Shown here: one piece after another, positions 53,687 to 62,794 of the stretch
How the letters are laid out: every line of letters starts with the position of its first letter
Numbering within the stretch: position 1 is the first letter of the stretch
Assembly (NCBI RefSeq): GCF_012979535.1
Contig: NZ_CP053015.1
Location: 124,001-188,000, forward strand
Reading direction: 5' to 3'
DNA from: Sphingomonas lacunae
Lineage (GTDB): Bacteria > Pseudomonadota > Alphaproteobacteria > Sphingomonadales > Sphingomonadaceae
DNA: 64,000 nt
Translations under genes and position numbers: made by a program
Notes under the pieces: model-generated
What the model was told of the DNA's origin: nothing
Database searches by the model: none
What the model saw: the letters and a program-made list of their open reading frames with translations, nothing else

Positions 53687-54936
53687 AACGCCTGTCCACC
53701 CTGCTTGCCGCACCGGTGCTGAGCCTGGCGGCACCGGTGGCCGCGCAGGACCTGCCAACCGCGCTGGCTGATGCCTATGCGCGATCGCCAGCGATGGATG
53801 CCGCGCGGGCGGATGCCGAGGCCGCGGAAGCCCGTGTGGCACAGGCGCGATCGTCAGCCCTGCCCAGCGCCAGAGTCGATGCGATGATCGGCGCGGGACG
53901 GATCGACCCCGGTGGTTTTTTTGGTCTGACGGCCGACGATGTAACGCCCCGGATTGCCCAGGTTACGGTCGAATATCCGCTGTTTACCGGAGGACGGACC
54001 ACCGCGGCGGTCGCCCAGGCCCGCAGCGGCGCCGATGCGGCGCGTGCCGGTCTGGACGGGACACGACGGCAACTAACGGTTGCGGTAGTTGCCGCCTATG
54101 CCGATGTGCTGACGGCCAGACAGTTGGTCGACAGCTATACCAGAATGGAAGGGGCCGTCGCCGAGATTGTGCGCGGGGCCCGGCTTCGCTTTCGTGTCGG
54201 TGACGCCGCCAGTACCGAACTGGCGCAAGCCGAAGCGCGGCTGGCGGAAGCCAGAGCCGGCCTGATCGCCGCTCAGGGACGCAAGGCCAGTGCCGAAGCA
54301 CAGCTGAACCGGTTGGTCGGCCATGAGGTCAGCGCCCTTGCCCCGTTGGGTGAGTTGCCTGCGGTTCCGGAAAGTCTGGTGGAGGCGATGGATAGCGCCC
54401 GTGCGCACAACGCCATGCGGGCCCAGGCGCAAAGCGGCATTGGCGCAGCCCGCGCCGGCGTACGGGGCGCCGAGGCCGCATCACGACCCAGCATCGGCAC
54501 CTTTGTCGAGGCCGGCCATGTACGTGACCAGTTTTTCCCCAATTATCGGGCCGACAGTATCACGATAGGCGCCCGCGCCCGCTGGACCTTTCTGGATCCC
54601 GGCGCATCCGCGAGGGTGCGTGAAGCGCGCGCGTCGTTGGCAGCCAGTGAAGCCCGCGCCCGAATGGCAGACGATGCCATCGAACAGGCGGTCATCGAGG
54701 CATGGCACGCGCTCGCCTCTGCCCGCGGCATGGTGGCTGCGAGTCGTGACGGGGTGACCGCGGCCAATGAAGCGTTGCGTGCTACCAGTCTAGAGGTCCG
54801 GGTCGGCATCAAGCCCCAGCTCGCCCAACTGGATGCCGAACGAGAGGCCATCGCCGCCGCAGCACGTCTGGCCGAGGCCGAAGGGCAGCTGCATGTGGCC
54901 GCAAGGCAGTTGCGCGCGCTGACAGGATTGGAATGA
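53683..54936 (+). CDS. TolC-family outer-membrane efflux channel
   Basis: A 417-residue TolC/OprM-type protein with a signal peptide (LLAAPVLSLAAPVAAQ), two long Ala/Arg-rich helical hairpins typical of the family and internal repeats. The frame is open from 53566, but GTG 53683 overlaps the DUF2892 stop as GTGA and starts with the signal peptide (MKRLSTLL). It is probably the outer channel of the RND pump encoded on the other strand. Confidence 0.88.
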   Translation: MKRLSTLLAAPVLSLAAPVAAQDLPTALADAYARSPAMDAARADAEAAEARVAQARSSALPSARVDAMIGAGRIDPGGFFGLTADDVTPRIAQVTVEYPLFTGGRTTAAVAQARSGADAARAGLDGTRRQLTVAVVAAYADVLTARQLVDSYTRMEGAVAEIVRGARLRFRVGDAASTELAQAEARLAEARAGLIAAQGRKASAEAQLNRLVGHEVSALAPLGELPAVPESLVEAMDSARAHNAMRAQAQSGIGAARAGVRGAEAASRPSIGTFVEAGHVRDQFFPNYRADSITIGARARWTFLDPGASARVREARASLAASEARARMADDAIEQAVIEAWHALASARGMVAASRDGVTAANEALRATSLEVRVGIKPQLAQLDAEREAIAAAARLAEAEGQLHVAARQLRALTGLE

Positions 54937-54977
54937 GCCAGGCGCGACAAGCCTATGGACATTCACGGACCGATCAT

Positions 54978-55015
54978 TATATTAGCGTTATCTGATATTG
55001 ATAGGTGTCTCACAT
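54978..55015 (+). promoter_or_regulatory. Control site before persulfide dioxygenase: ATATTAG-N6-CTGATAT
   Basis: ATATTAG (54979-54985) and CTGATAT (54992-54998) form an inverted repeat with a single mismatch and a 6-bp gap, overlapping a TATATT -10-like hexamer (54978-54983). GTGTCTCACAT (55005-55015) runs into the start codon. The same ATATTAGC and GTGTCTCACAT elements occur in the same order before the rhodanese gene. Likely operator for the ArsR-type repressor. Confidence 0.6.
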
Positions 55016-55937
55016 GACTGACCCGATCCTATTGCGAGCCATTGCCCAGATTGCCGAAGCCCGATCAACGGGCCGGGTACCCGTTGTGCGGAGCTTTTTT
55101 GACGAAGCGACCTTTACCGCCAGCCATGTCGTCCATGATCCGGTGAGCAAAAAGGCCGCGATCATCGACAGCGTGCTGGATTTTGACCAGGCATCCGGGC
55201 GGACGAGCCATGCGTCAGCCGATGCCATCATCGCCCATGTGCGTGAGGCCGGCCTGGATGTCGAATGGCAGATCGAAACCCATGCCCATGCCGATCATCT
55301 TTCCGCTGCACCCTATCTGATCGAGGTTTTGGGCGGCAAGCTGGTGATCGGCCGGGACATTACCACCGTTCAAACCGTGTTCGGCGGCATATTCAACGAG
55401 GATGCCCGCTTTGCGCGGGATGGTTCCCAATTTGACCAGCTGGTCGCTGATGGTGATCGGTTCACGCTCGGCAACATTGCCATCACCGTTCTGCACACAC
55501 CCGGCCATACCCCAGCCTGCATGAGCTGGCTGATCGGCGACGCGCTGTTTGTCGGCGACACATTGTTCATGCCTGATTATGGCACCGCGCGCGCCGACTT
55601 TCCCGGTGGCGATGCGCGCACATTATTCCGTTCCATCCGCCGGCTGCTGGCCCTGCCCCCGGAAACGCGCCTGTTCCTGTGCCATGATTACAAGGCGCCG
55701 GGTCGCGACACATTCGCGTGGGAAAGCAGCATCGGCGCCCAGCGTGAACAGAATATCCATGTCCATGACACGGTCGAAGAGGATGCTTTTGTCGCCATGC
55801 GCGAAGCCCGTGATGCGACATTGGGCATGCCTCGGCTGATCCTGCCATCCATCCAGGTCAACATGCGCGGTGGCCATTTTCCCGAACCGGAAGCCAATGG
55901 CACGCGCTATCTGAAGCTGCCGCTCGACATCCTTTGA
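55014..55937 (+). CDS. Persulfide dioxygenase-like metallo-beta-lactamase-fold protein (Blh/ETHE1 type)
   Basis: A 307-residue beta-lactamase-fold hydrolase. The metal motif HAHADH is at 90-95, with LHTPGHTPACM (about 160), VGDTLFM and LCHDY as further ligands. Proteins of this type oxidise glutathione persulfide to sulfite and sit in BigR-controlled operons. ATG 55014 is favoured; a GTG at 55005 is in frame. It lies 18 bp before the TauE exporter, so the sulfite formed could be exported. Confidence 0.9.
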   Translation: MTDPILLRAIAQIAEARSTGRVPVVRSFFDEATFTASHVVHDPVSKKAAIIDSVLDFDQASGRTSHASADAIIAHVREAGLDVEWQIETHAHADHLSAAPYLIEVLGGKLVIGRDITTVQTVFGGIFNEDARFARDGSQFDQLVADGDRFTLGNIAITVLHTPGHTPACMSWLIGDALFVGDTLFMPDYGTARADFPGGDARTLFRSIRRLLALPPETRLFLCHDYKAPGRDTFAWESSIGAQREQNIHVHDTVEEDAFVAMREARDATLGMPRLILPSIQVNMRGGHFPEPEANGTRYLKLPLDIL

Positions 55938-55955
55938 ACCCCGAAAGGCAGCAGC

Positions 55956-56750
55956 ATGGATATCAGCCAGATAGAGATGGTGCCGCTGATGCTGGGTGCG
56001 CTTAGCGGCATGATGGTAGGCTTCACCCTCGGGCTGGTAGGCGGCGGAGGATCGATCCTGGCCGTACCTCTGCTCGTCTATCTCGTAGGTGTGCCGCAGC
56101 CCCACATCGCCATTGGAACTGCGGCATTGGCGGTCGCCGCCAATGCTGCCATCGGGCTGGCCAACCATGCGCGGGCTGGCAATGTCCGCTGGCCCTGTGG
56201 TTTGACCTTTGCCGCAGCCGGCATCCTGGGCGCCTTTGGCGGGTCTATGGCGGGCAAGGCGATGAACGGTCATGCGCTGTTGCTGTTGTTCGCCCTGTTG
56301 ATGCTGGTCATCGCAACGCTGATGCTGCGCAAGCGCGGTAATGCGGGTGATCCGACAGTCCACATCAGCCGCGAGAATGCGCCAAGGCTGGTTGCCTATG
56401 GCGCCGGCAGCGGGGCGCTGAGCGGATTTTTCGGTATCGGTGGCGGGTTCCTGATCGTTCCCGGCCTGATCGCCGCAACCGGCATGCCGATGATCAATGC
56501 GGTTGGCACATCGCTGGTGGCGGTCACGGCATTCGGCCTGACCACCGCCATCAGCTATGCGGCGTCAGGTCTGGTGGACTGGCCATTGGCGATCATCTTC
56601 ATCATCGGTGGTGCCGCCGGCAGTGGCATGGGCATCGCAGCGGCACGCCGGCTGTCGGCGACCACTGGACGGCTGAACACCGTCTTTGCCCTGATGGTCA
56701 TCGGCATAGCGCTGTTCATGCTGTGGACGTCGGCGCGGGCGTTGCTGTGA
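55956..56750 (+). CDS. TauE/SafE family sulfite exporter
   Basis: A 264-residue permease with about eight transmembrane helices. The repeated glycine-rich motif (VGGGGSILAVPLLVYLVG and GIGGGFLIVPGLI) is characteristic of the family, which exports sulfite or related anions. Its position after persulfide dioxygenase supports sulfite as substrate. It ends 5 bp from the converging cydC gene. Confidence 0.9.
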   Translation: MDISQIEMVPLMLGALSGMMVGFTLGLVGGGGSILAVPLLVYLVGVPQPHIAIGTAALAVAANAAIGLANHARAGNVRWPCGLTFAAAGILGAFGGSMAGKAMNGHALLLLFALLMLVIATLMLRKRGNAGDPTVHISRENAPRLVAYGAGSGALSGFFGIGGGFLIVPGLIAATGMPMINAVGTSLVAVTAFGLTTAISYAASGLVDWPLAIIFIIGGAAGSGMGIAAARRLSATTGRLNTVFALMVIGIALFMLWTSARALL

Positions 56751-56754
56751 CCGG

Positions 56755-58338
56755 TCAATCCAGCGACAGCCGCTGATCACCCGCCAATGCCAGCATCGCA
56801 GGCCTGTGGCTGACCAGGACAAGCCCGGTCGCCGTGTCCGCCAGCCAGCGTTCAAGCTGGGTCACCAGCATGGCTTCAGTCGCGGCATCAAGGCCTTCGC
56901 TGGGTTCATCAAGCAACAGCCATGGCCTCCCGGCCAGCAAGGCACGAGCAAGGCCCAGCCTTTTGCGTTCTCCCCCTGACAAGCGGGCCCCATCTTCCCC
57001 CAGCCATGTGTCGAGCCCGTCGGGCAGCCTTTGCACAAGTTGGTCCAGACAGGCGGTGGCAAGTGCGGCTTCCATCTCTGTCCGATCGATACCGCTCCGC
57101 GCGAGCGCCAGATTGTCAGCAAGTGTGCCGGCAAGCATTGGCGCGTCCTGTGCCGCATAGGCGAAGGCCATCCGCCGCTGTGCGGGGGGCAGCAGCGACA
57201 GGGGGATGTCACCGATGCTGACGTCTATCATGCCAGCAGCTTCCAGTCCGACGAGGGAGCGGAGCAACCGGGTTTTGCCTGCCCCTGACCGGCCCGTGAT
57301 TGCCAGCCGCCCCCCCTGCGGCACAAGCACTGACCGGGCGCCTTGCCGGAATGCAAGGCCGGCTGAGTCCGGTACGACCGGGCCCGTGCCAGCAATTGCG
57401 CATGTGGTCAGCCGATCGAGGCGGGCCTGGGCTGCGGCGGTGCGCAGCCGCCCAACATCGAGCCTGACCAGTGTGCCCATCGCCTCCATCGCCGCGATCT
57501 GAGCCAAAAGGCCAAGCGCCAGCAGCGGCAAGGGTGCCGAGGCCAGAACGGCCATGAGCGCCACCGACACGGCAGACAGCGCGGCATGGATGACCATAAG
57601 CCAGCCTTCGGCCCTGGCTTCCGCGCGCCGGGCGGCATCGAGCGCGGTAGCGGCGTCGCTCACAGCGACATCAACCTGACCCACCAACCCATAGACGTGC
57701 ATGTCGATTGTGCCGGCCATCAATTCGTCAACCGTCCGCCGAAAATCAGCCCGGGCATCGGCCACGGCGCGCGCGTGTGCCGGCAGCCATCGCGATGCCA
57801 GATGCCGCCCGATCAAGAAACTCGCTGCCAGAGACAGAAGGGAAAGACAGGCGGCAAGCGGTCCAGCAAGCGCCGCCATAGCGACCGCCACGGAGACAAT
57901 CGCAAAGGCCGACGGTAAAATGGCCTTGCGCAAAATGGCTGTATCCAGCGCATCCACATCTCCGGTCAGGCCGGCCAGCAAATCCCCGCTGTCGCTGCGA
58001 AGCAAAAGCGCGGGCGGCGCGGCCAGCCAGCTGGCAAACAGGCCCGACCTGATGTCCGCAAGGCTGCGCACCACAGCCTGATGGCTGACATAACGTTCCC
58101 CATAACGCGCCAGCGTGCGGATGATCGCCAGCGCTCGGATCGCCGCACTGGGCAACAGATAGTTGAACGACGCGACCGCCGCGACACCCCCAAGACCGGC
58201 CAGAGCGGCACCGGTGAGGAACCAGCCTGAAATCGCAAGCAAAAGGATGGCGCTGGCGCTGGCCGCCATCGCCATGATCGCGGCCCGGCGGATCGTCCAG
58301 CGATGACGCCTTGCGGCCTGTTCGACCAGACCAGTCAC
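56755..58338 (-). CDS. cydC: ABC exporter subunit CydC for cytochrome bd assembly
   Basis: A 527-residue half-transporter with six transmembrane helices and a C-terminal ABC domain: Walker A GRSGAGKTRLL, signature LSGGERKRLGLARALL, Walker B WLLLDEPSEGLD. CydDC exports cysteine or glutathione to the periplasm and is needed to insert haem into cytochrome bd. The start overlaps the cydD stop by 4 bp (ATGA). Confidence 0.93.
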   Translation of the reverse strand: MTGLVEQAARRHRWTIRRAAIMAMAASASAILLLAISGWFLTGAALAGLGGVAAVASFNYLLPSAAIRALAIIRTLARYGERYVSHQAVVRSLADIRSGLFASWLAAPPALLLRSDSGDLLAGLTGDVDALDTAILRKAILPSAFAIVSVAVAMAALAGPLAACLSLLSLAASFLIGRHLASRWLPAHARAVADARADFRRTVDELMAGTIDMHVYGLVGQVDVAVSDAATALDAARRAEARAEGWLMVIHAALSAVSVALMAVLASAPLPLLALGLLAQIAAMEAMGTLVRLDVGRLRTAAAQARLDRLTTCAIAGTGPVVPDSAGLAFRQGARSVLVPQGGRLAITGRSGAGKTRLLRSLVGLEAAGMIDVSIGDIPLSLLPPAQRRMAFAYAAQDAPMLAGTLADNLALARSGIDRTEMEAALATACLDQLVQRLPDGLDTWLGEDGARLSGGERKRLGLARALLAGRPWLLLDEPSEGLDAATEAMLVTQLERWLADTATGLVLVSHRPAMLALAGDQRLSLD

Positions 58339-59930
58339 GGAAGCACCAGTTGCGAACGGCAGCGCGCCTTCAATGCCGGATCATGGGTTGCGGCGATGAT
58401 CATGCGGGTGCGGGCATGGTGGTGGATCTCGTCAAGCACGGCGGCAGCAGCATTGGCATCCAAATCCGCCGTAGGCTCATCAAGCAACAAAAGGGGCCGA
58501 TCGCTGAGCAGCGCCCTGGCAAGGCCGATGCGACGCCGTTCGCCTCCAGAAAGGCCGCTGCCGCGGGCATCGATCAGCATGTCGAGGCCGCCGCGCCGGG
58601 CGAGCAGGGGCGACAGGCCCAAACGTTCAAGCAGGCCGTTGACCCGATCATCCAGGTCCCTGCCGGGCCCGACCAGCAATGTGTCGCGCAAGCTGCCGGG
58701 AAGCAGCAATGTCCGTTGCCCGGCCCAGCCACAGGAAAGAGCAGCATCAGCGCAGGGCATGCCGTCCACGTTGATCGCACCCTGCGCGACTGGCGCCATG
58801 CCGACCAGCGCCGCGAGCAATGAGGATTTGCCTGAGCCGGACGGGCCGGTGATGAGATGCAGGCCCGTCCCGTCAAACCGGTGACTAACCGGACCGATCC
58901 CGGTTCCGTCCGCATAGACGACCCGCAGCCTGTCAAGTTCCACCCAGCCCGGCAAGAAACCGCTGTCAGCCACGACAGGGGCAGCCATCGCAGCGGCCGC
59001 GGTCCGTTCACGGTCGATATGATCCAGCGCGGCTTCCCCCTGCTGCTTGTCATGATAGGCGATGGCCAGCCGTCGCATCGACAGATAGACCTCTGGCGCC
59101 AGCGCCAGGGCAAACATGGCCTCCGTCAGGGTCAGCGTCTCAGGCGCGGCAAAGGGCAGCAGACCGAGCAGCGAGAAACCGCAATATACTGCCACCAGAG
59201 CCACCGCCAGCGCGGCGAAGAATTCAAGCACGGCACTGGACAGAAAGGCAAGCCGCAGGACCTGCAAGGTCCGTTCAGCCACTTCGCTGGCCGCGGCGTG
59301 CAGGTGGCGAACCAAACGGTCGTCCCGGGCATAAGCATAAATCAGCGGCAGATTGCGGACCCTGTCGCCAAAAAGGCTACCCATCCGTTCAAGGGCCAGT
59401 TGCTGCCTCCGGGTTTCCTCCGCTGCGGCCATACCCGCCAACGCCATCCCCACCGCAAAGGGGAGCAGCGTCGCCAGCATGATGGCCGCCGCAACCCAGC
59501 TGGCAAAGGCGACAGCCGCAATAACGATGAACGGCGCGACGGCCGCTACCGCGCGCAGCGGACGATAGGATGCCATGTACCCATCCAATGATTCGACGGC
59601 ATCCAGCAGGATATAGCCGTCTTCACCCCGCAATCCGCCGCGACGCGGTGCCGAGGCGACAAGAAGTGGAAGGAGACGCGAACGCAGTCCGTGCTTGATG
59701 CGTGCGGCACCTTTGAGACCAGACTGAACGGCCTGCATCACAAGGGCGCCACGGCCGATGGCCGCCATGACCATCATTGCCAGCGGGACAAGGCCGGCCG
59801 GCCCGTCCTGCCAACCGCCGATAAGAAGGGCGAGGCCGCAGGCGAAAATGACGGCAGCCATAGCGTCGAGCAACCAGTACAAAACTGCAACGTGGATTGC
59901 TTGATTTGAAAGACGAGGAGGCGCCTTCAT
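58335..59930 (-). CDS. cydD: ABC exporter subunit CydD for cytochrome bd assembly
   Basis: A 531-residue partner of CydC, with six transmembrane helices and an ABC domain having Walker A GPSGSGKSSLL, signature LSGGERRRIGLARALL and Walker B LLLLDEPTADLD. It is the first gene of the leftward cydDC unit, and its start codon is about 14 bp downstream of a CTAATAT motif. The cydABX genes diverge from it. Confidence 0.93.
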   Translation of the reverse strand: MKAPPRLSNQAIHVAVLYWLLDAMAAVIFACGLALLIGGWQDGPAGLVPLAMMVMAAIGRGALVMQAVQSGLKGAARIKHGLRSRLLPLLVASAPRRGGLRGEDGYILLDAVESLDGYMASYRPLRAVAAVAPFIVIAAVAFASWVAAAIMLATLLPFAVGMALAGMAAAEETRRQQLALERMGSLFGDRVRNLPLIYAYARDDRLVRHLHAAASEVAERTLQVLRLAFLSSAVLEFFAALAVALVAVYCGFSLLGLLPFAAPETLTLTEAMFALALAPEVYLSMRRLAIAYHDKQQGEAALDHIDRERTAAAAMAAPVVADSGFLPGWVELDRLRVVYADGTGIGPVSHRFDGTGLHLITGPSGSGKSSLLAALVGMAPVAQGAINVDGMPCADAALSCGWAGQRTLLLPGSLRDTLLVGPGRDLDDRVNGLLERLGLSPLLARRGGLDMLIDARGSGLSGGERRRIGLARALLSDRPLLLLDEPTADLDANAAAAVLDEIHHHARTRMIIAATHDPALKARCRSQLVLP

Positions 59931-59932
59931 AC

Positions 59933-59950
59933 TTGACTAAATCCTAATAT
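59933..59950. promoter_or_regulatory. CTAATAT motif in the cydD/cydA divergent region
   Basis: CTAATAT lies at 59944-59950 (ATATTAG read toward cydD), 14 bp from the cydD start codon, in a 108-bp region between divergent cydDC and cydABX. It matches the motif at the sqr/rhodanese and persulfide dioxygenase promoters. TTGACT at 59933-59938 is nearby. Role as ArsR operator is inferred. Confidence 0.5.
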
Positions 59951-60038
59951 ATTGTCATGCGATTAATCTCTATCCGGCATCGGCGCAATGCTCTGTTGAC
60001 CATTTGCGTCCTGCCCTCCGGTCTGGGGAGTCCGAGCC

Positions 60039-61619
60039 ATGGATATGGCTGTTGTCGAACTGTCGCGCCTGCAATTTGCGTTGACGGCCATGTACCACTT
60101 CCTTTTTGTCCCGCTGACGCTCGGCCTTTCCTTCATGCTGGTGATCATGGAGAGCATCTATGTCATCACCGACCGTGAAATATGGCGGACGATCACGCGT
60201 TTCTGGGCAAAACTGTTCGGCATCAATTTTGTGCTGGGGGTCGCGACCGGCCTTACCATGGAATTCCAGTTCGGCACCAACTGGGCCTATTATTCGCATT
60301 ATGTTGGCGACATTTTCGGAGCGCCCCTGGCAATCGAGGGCCTCATGGCCTTTTTTCTTGAAGCCACATTTGTCGGGTTGATGTTCTTTGGCTGGGACAA
60401 ATTGTCAAAGCGCGCCCACCTGCTCGTCACCTTCATGGTTGCGCTGGGTTCAAACCTGTCAGCGCTGTGGATTCTGATCGCCAATGGCTGGATGCAAAAC
60501 CCGGTCGGCGCCACATTCAATACCGACACGATGCGCATGGAAGTCACCGACTTTTACGCCGTCCTGTTCAATCCTGTGGCCCAGGCGAAATTCGTGCACA
60601 CGGTCAGCGCGGGTTATGTGACAGCGTCGGTTTTTGTTCTGGGTGTTTCAGCCTGGTATCTGTTGCGCGGTCGCTTTACCGCGTTGGCCAAACGATCGAT
60701 GACGGTGGCCGCTGCGTTCGGCCTGGCATCGTCCCTGTCGGTCGTCGTGCTGGGTGACGAATCCGGTTACGCCCTGACGGATCATCAGAAGATGAAACTG
60801 GCCGCGATTGAGGCAATGTGGGAGACCGAACCTGCCCCCGCCGGACTGACCCTGTTCGGCATCCCGTCAATGAAGGACCGGGAAACCAGCTATGAAGTAA
60901 AGCTGCCCTATGCTCTGGGCCTCATCTCGACCCGCAGTCTGTCGGGCGAGGTGACGGGTATCCATGAACTGGTGCTGCACGCCGAGGAACGCATTCGGCG
61001 CGGTATCATAGCCTATGACGCGTTGGAACGGCTCAAGGTGGATCACAATGACCTGACCGCCCGTGCCACCTTCGAACAGCATCGGGCCGATTTGGGCCAC
61101 GCCCTGCTGCTCAAGCGGCAGGTTGCCGACCCCCGCACCGCAACAGACCAGCAGATACTGACAGCCGCATGGGACAATGTGCCCAACGTCCCGGTGACAT
61201 TCTGGCTGTTCCGCTTCATGGCTGGCCTCGGCTTTTTCTTCATCGGATTTTTTGCGCTGGCCTTTGTCTTTGCAACCCAGCGGCGATTCAATGTCCGCTG
61301 GTTCCTGCGGACCGCCGTGCTGATCATTCCCCTGCCCTGGATTGCGGCGGAAATGGGCTGGGTGCTGGCCGAATATGGCCGGCAACCTTGGGCGATTGAA
61401 GGCGTGTTGCCGACCTTCCTCGGCACGTCCAGCCTTACCGTTGGTCAATTGTGGACAACGATCATCGGTTTCACACTGCTCTATGGCGGACTGGCCATCA
61501 TCGAAATCCGGCTGATGCTGGCCAGCATCCGCAAGGGCCCTGAAATTCCGTCGACCGGATCAGGCGCGGGCACCCCTTCACCTTCTGGCAGCGGCTATGC
61601 GCCGATCCCGGCTGAATAA
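60039..61619 (+). CDS. cydA: Cytochrome bd ubiquinol oxidase subunit I
   Basis: A 526-residue membrane subunit that carries haems b558, b595 and d and oxidises ubiquinol. It has the axial histidine at position 20 (TAMYHFLFVPLTLGLS), the second histidine in KFVHTVSAGY and the GWxxxExGRQPW motif (MGWVLAEYGRQPW). The long periplasmic Q-loop (about 250-380) marks the E. coli-like long-loop (L) subgroup. It heads cydA-cydB-cydX; cytochrome bd tolerates sulfide and NO. Confidence 0.96.
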   Translation: MDMAVVELSRLQFALTAMYHFLFVPLTLGLSFMLVIMESIYVITDREIWRTITRFWAKLFGINFVLGVATGLTMEFQFGTNWAYYSHYVGDIFGAPLAIEGLMAFFLEATFVGLMFFGWDKLSKRAHLLVTFMVALGSNLSALWILIANGWMQNPVGATFNTDTMRMEVTDFYAVLFNPVAQAKFVHTVSAGYVTASVFVLGVSAWYLLRGRFTALAKRSMTVAAAFGLASSLSVVVLGDESGYALTDHQKMKLAAIEAMWETEPAPAGLTLFGIPSMKDRETSYEVKLPYALGLISTRSLSGEVTGIHELVLHAEERIRRGIIAYDALERLKVDHNDLTARATFEQHRADLGHALLLKRQVADPRTATDQQILTAAWDNVPNVPVTFWLFRFMAGLGFFFIGFFALAFVFATQRRFNVRWFLRTAVLIIPLPWIAAEMGWVLAEYGRQPWAIEGVLPTFLGTSSLTVGQLWTTIIGFTLLYGGLAIIEIRLMLASIRKGPEIPSTGSGAGTPSPSGSGYAPIPAE

Positions 61620-61627
61620 GGAGCACC

Positions 61628-62779
61628 ATGATGGAACTCCCGCTCGACTATGAAACCCTGCGCCTCATCTGGTGGTTGCTGCTCGGTGTCCTGCTGATCG
61701 GCTTTGCCCTGACTGACGGTTATGATCTGGGTGTGGCGACGGTCATGCCTTTCATCGGCCGCACCGACGAGGAACGGCGGATGCTGATCAACAGTATCGC
61801 GCCGCACTGGGAAGGACATCAGGTCTGGTTCATCCTGGGTGGCGGGGCGATATTTGCCGCTTGGCCGTTCGTCTATGCCATCAGTTTTTCAGGCTTCTAT
61901 CTCGCCATGTTCCTGGTGCTGGCAGCATTGATCCTGCGCCCGGTGGCTTTCAAATATCGTTCCAAGCATGATGAGGCAGGCTGGCGAAGCCGGTGGGACT
62001 GGGCCCTGTTCATCGGCGGCATGGTGCCCGCGCTGGTCTTCGGCGTCGCTGTCGGCAACGTGTTGCAGGGCGCGCCGTTCCGCCTCGATAGTGATCTGCG
62101 TTCCTATTATGAAGGCGGTCTGATCGGTCTGTTCACGCCCTTTGCCTTGCTGACCGGCGCACTGTCGGTGGCGATGCTCGTCCTGCATGGCGCGGGCTGG
62201 CTGTCGCTGCGGATCGAGCGGGGCGCGGTGCTGGATCGCGCGCGGCGTTGGGCAATGATCTCCGCCGTTACTGCCATCCTGTTGTTCGCCATGGGCGGGC
62301 TGATGGTTGCATTTGGTACCATGGGCTTTCGCAGCGAAGGCCTGATCGACACTGGCGGCCCGTCCAACCCGCTGCGCAGCATGAGCGTTGCCGCGCCGGG
62401 TGCATGGCTGGACAATTATGGTCGCTATCCGTGGATGCTTCTGGCACCGGCGCTGGGCTTCATCGGCCCGGTGCTCGCCATCATCGCGCTCAAGTCGCGC
62501 AACGAGAAGCTGTTGTTCACCGGCTCTTCGCTGGCGGTGATCGGGATGATTGCAACGGTTGGCCTGTCGATGTTCCCGTTCATCCTGCCAAGTTCGATCG
62601 ACTCGCGATCAAGCCTGACGGTTTGGAACGCTTCGTCAAGCCACCTGACGCTGTTCATCATGCTGGTCGTCACCGCCGTGCTGCTGCCGCTCGTGCTGGC
62701 CTATACCGCCTGGGCGATGAAGGTGATGTTCGGGCGGATCACTTTGGCCGATGTTCGCAGCAATCCAGACTTTTACTGA
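61628..62779 (+). CDS. cydB: Cytochrome bd ubiquinol oxidase subunit II
   Basis: A 383-residue subunit with about eight to nine transmembrane helices, starting with TLRLIWWLLLGVLLIGFALTDGYDLGVATVMPF, a CydB signature, then SIAPHWEGHQVW. It begins 8 bp after cydA and ends 15 bp before cydX. Confidence 0.96.
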   Translation: MMELPLDYETLRLIWWLLLGVLLIGFALTDGYDLGVATVMPFIGRTDEERRMLINSIAPHWEGHQVWFILGGGAIFAAWPFVYAISFSGFYLAMFLVLAALILRPVAFKYRSKHDEAGWRSRWDWALFIGGMVPALVFGVAVGNVLQGAPFRLDSDLRSYYEGGLIGLFTPFALLTGALSVAMLVLHGAGWLSLRIERGAVLDRARRWAMISAVTAILLFAMGGLMVAFGTMGFRSEGLIDTGGPSNPLRSMSVAAPGAWLDNYGRYPWMLLAPALGFIGPVLAIIALKSRNEKLLFTGSSLAVIGMIATVGLSMFPFILPSSIDSRSSLTVWNASSSHLTLFIMLVVTAVLLPLVLAYTAWAMKVMFGRITLADVRSNPDFY

Positions 62780-62794
62780 TCCGGAGATTCAGCC

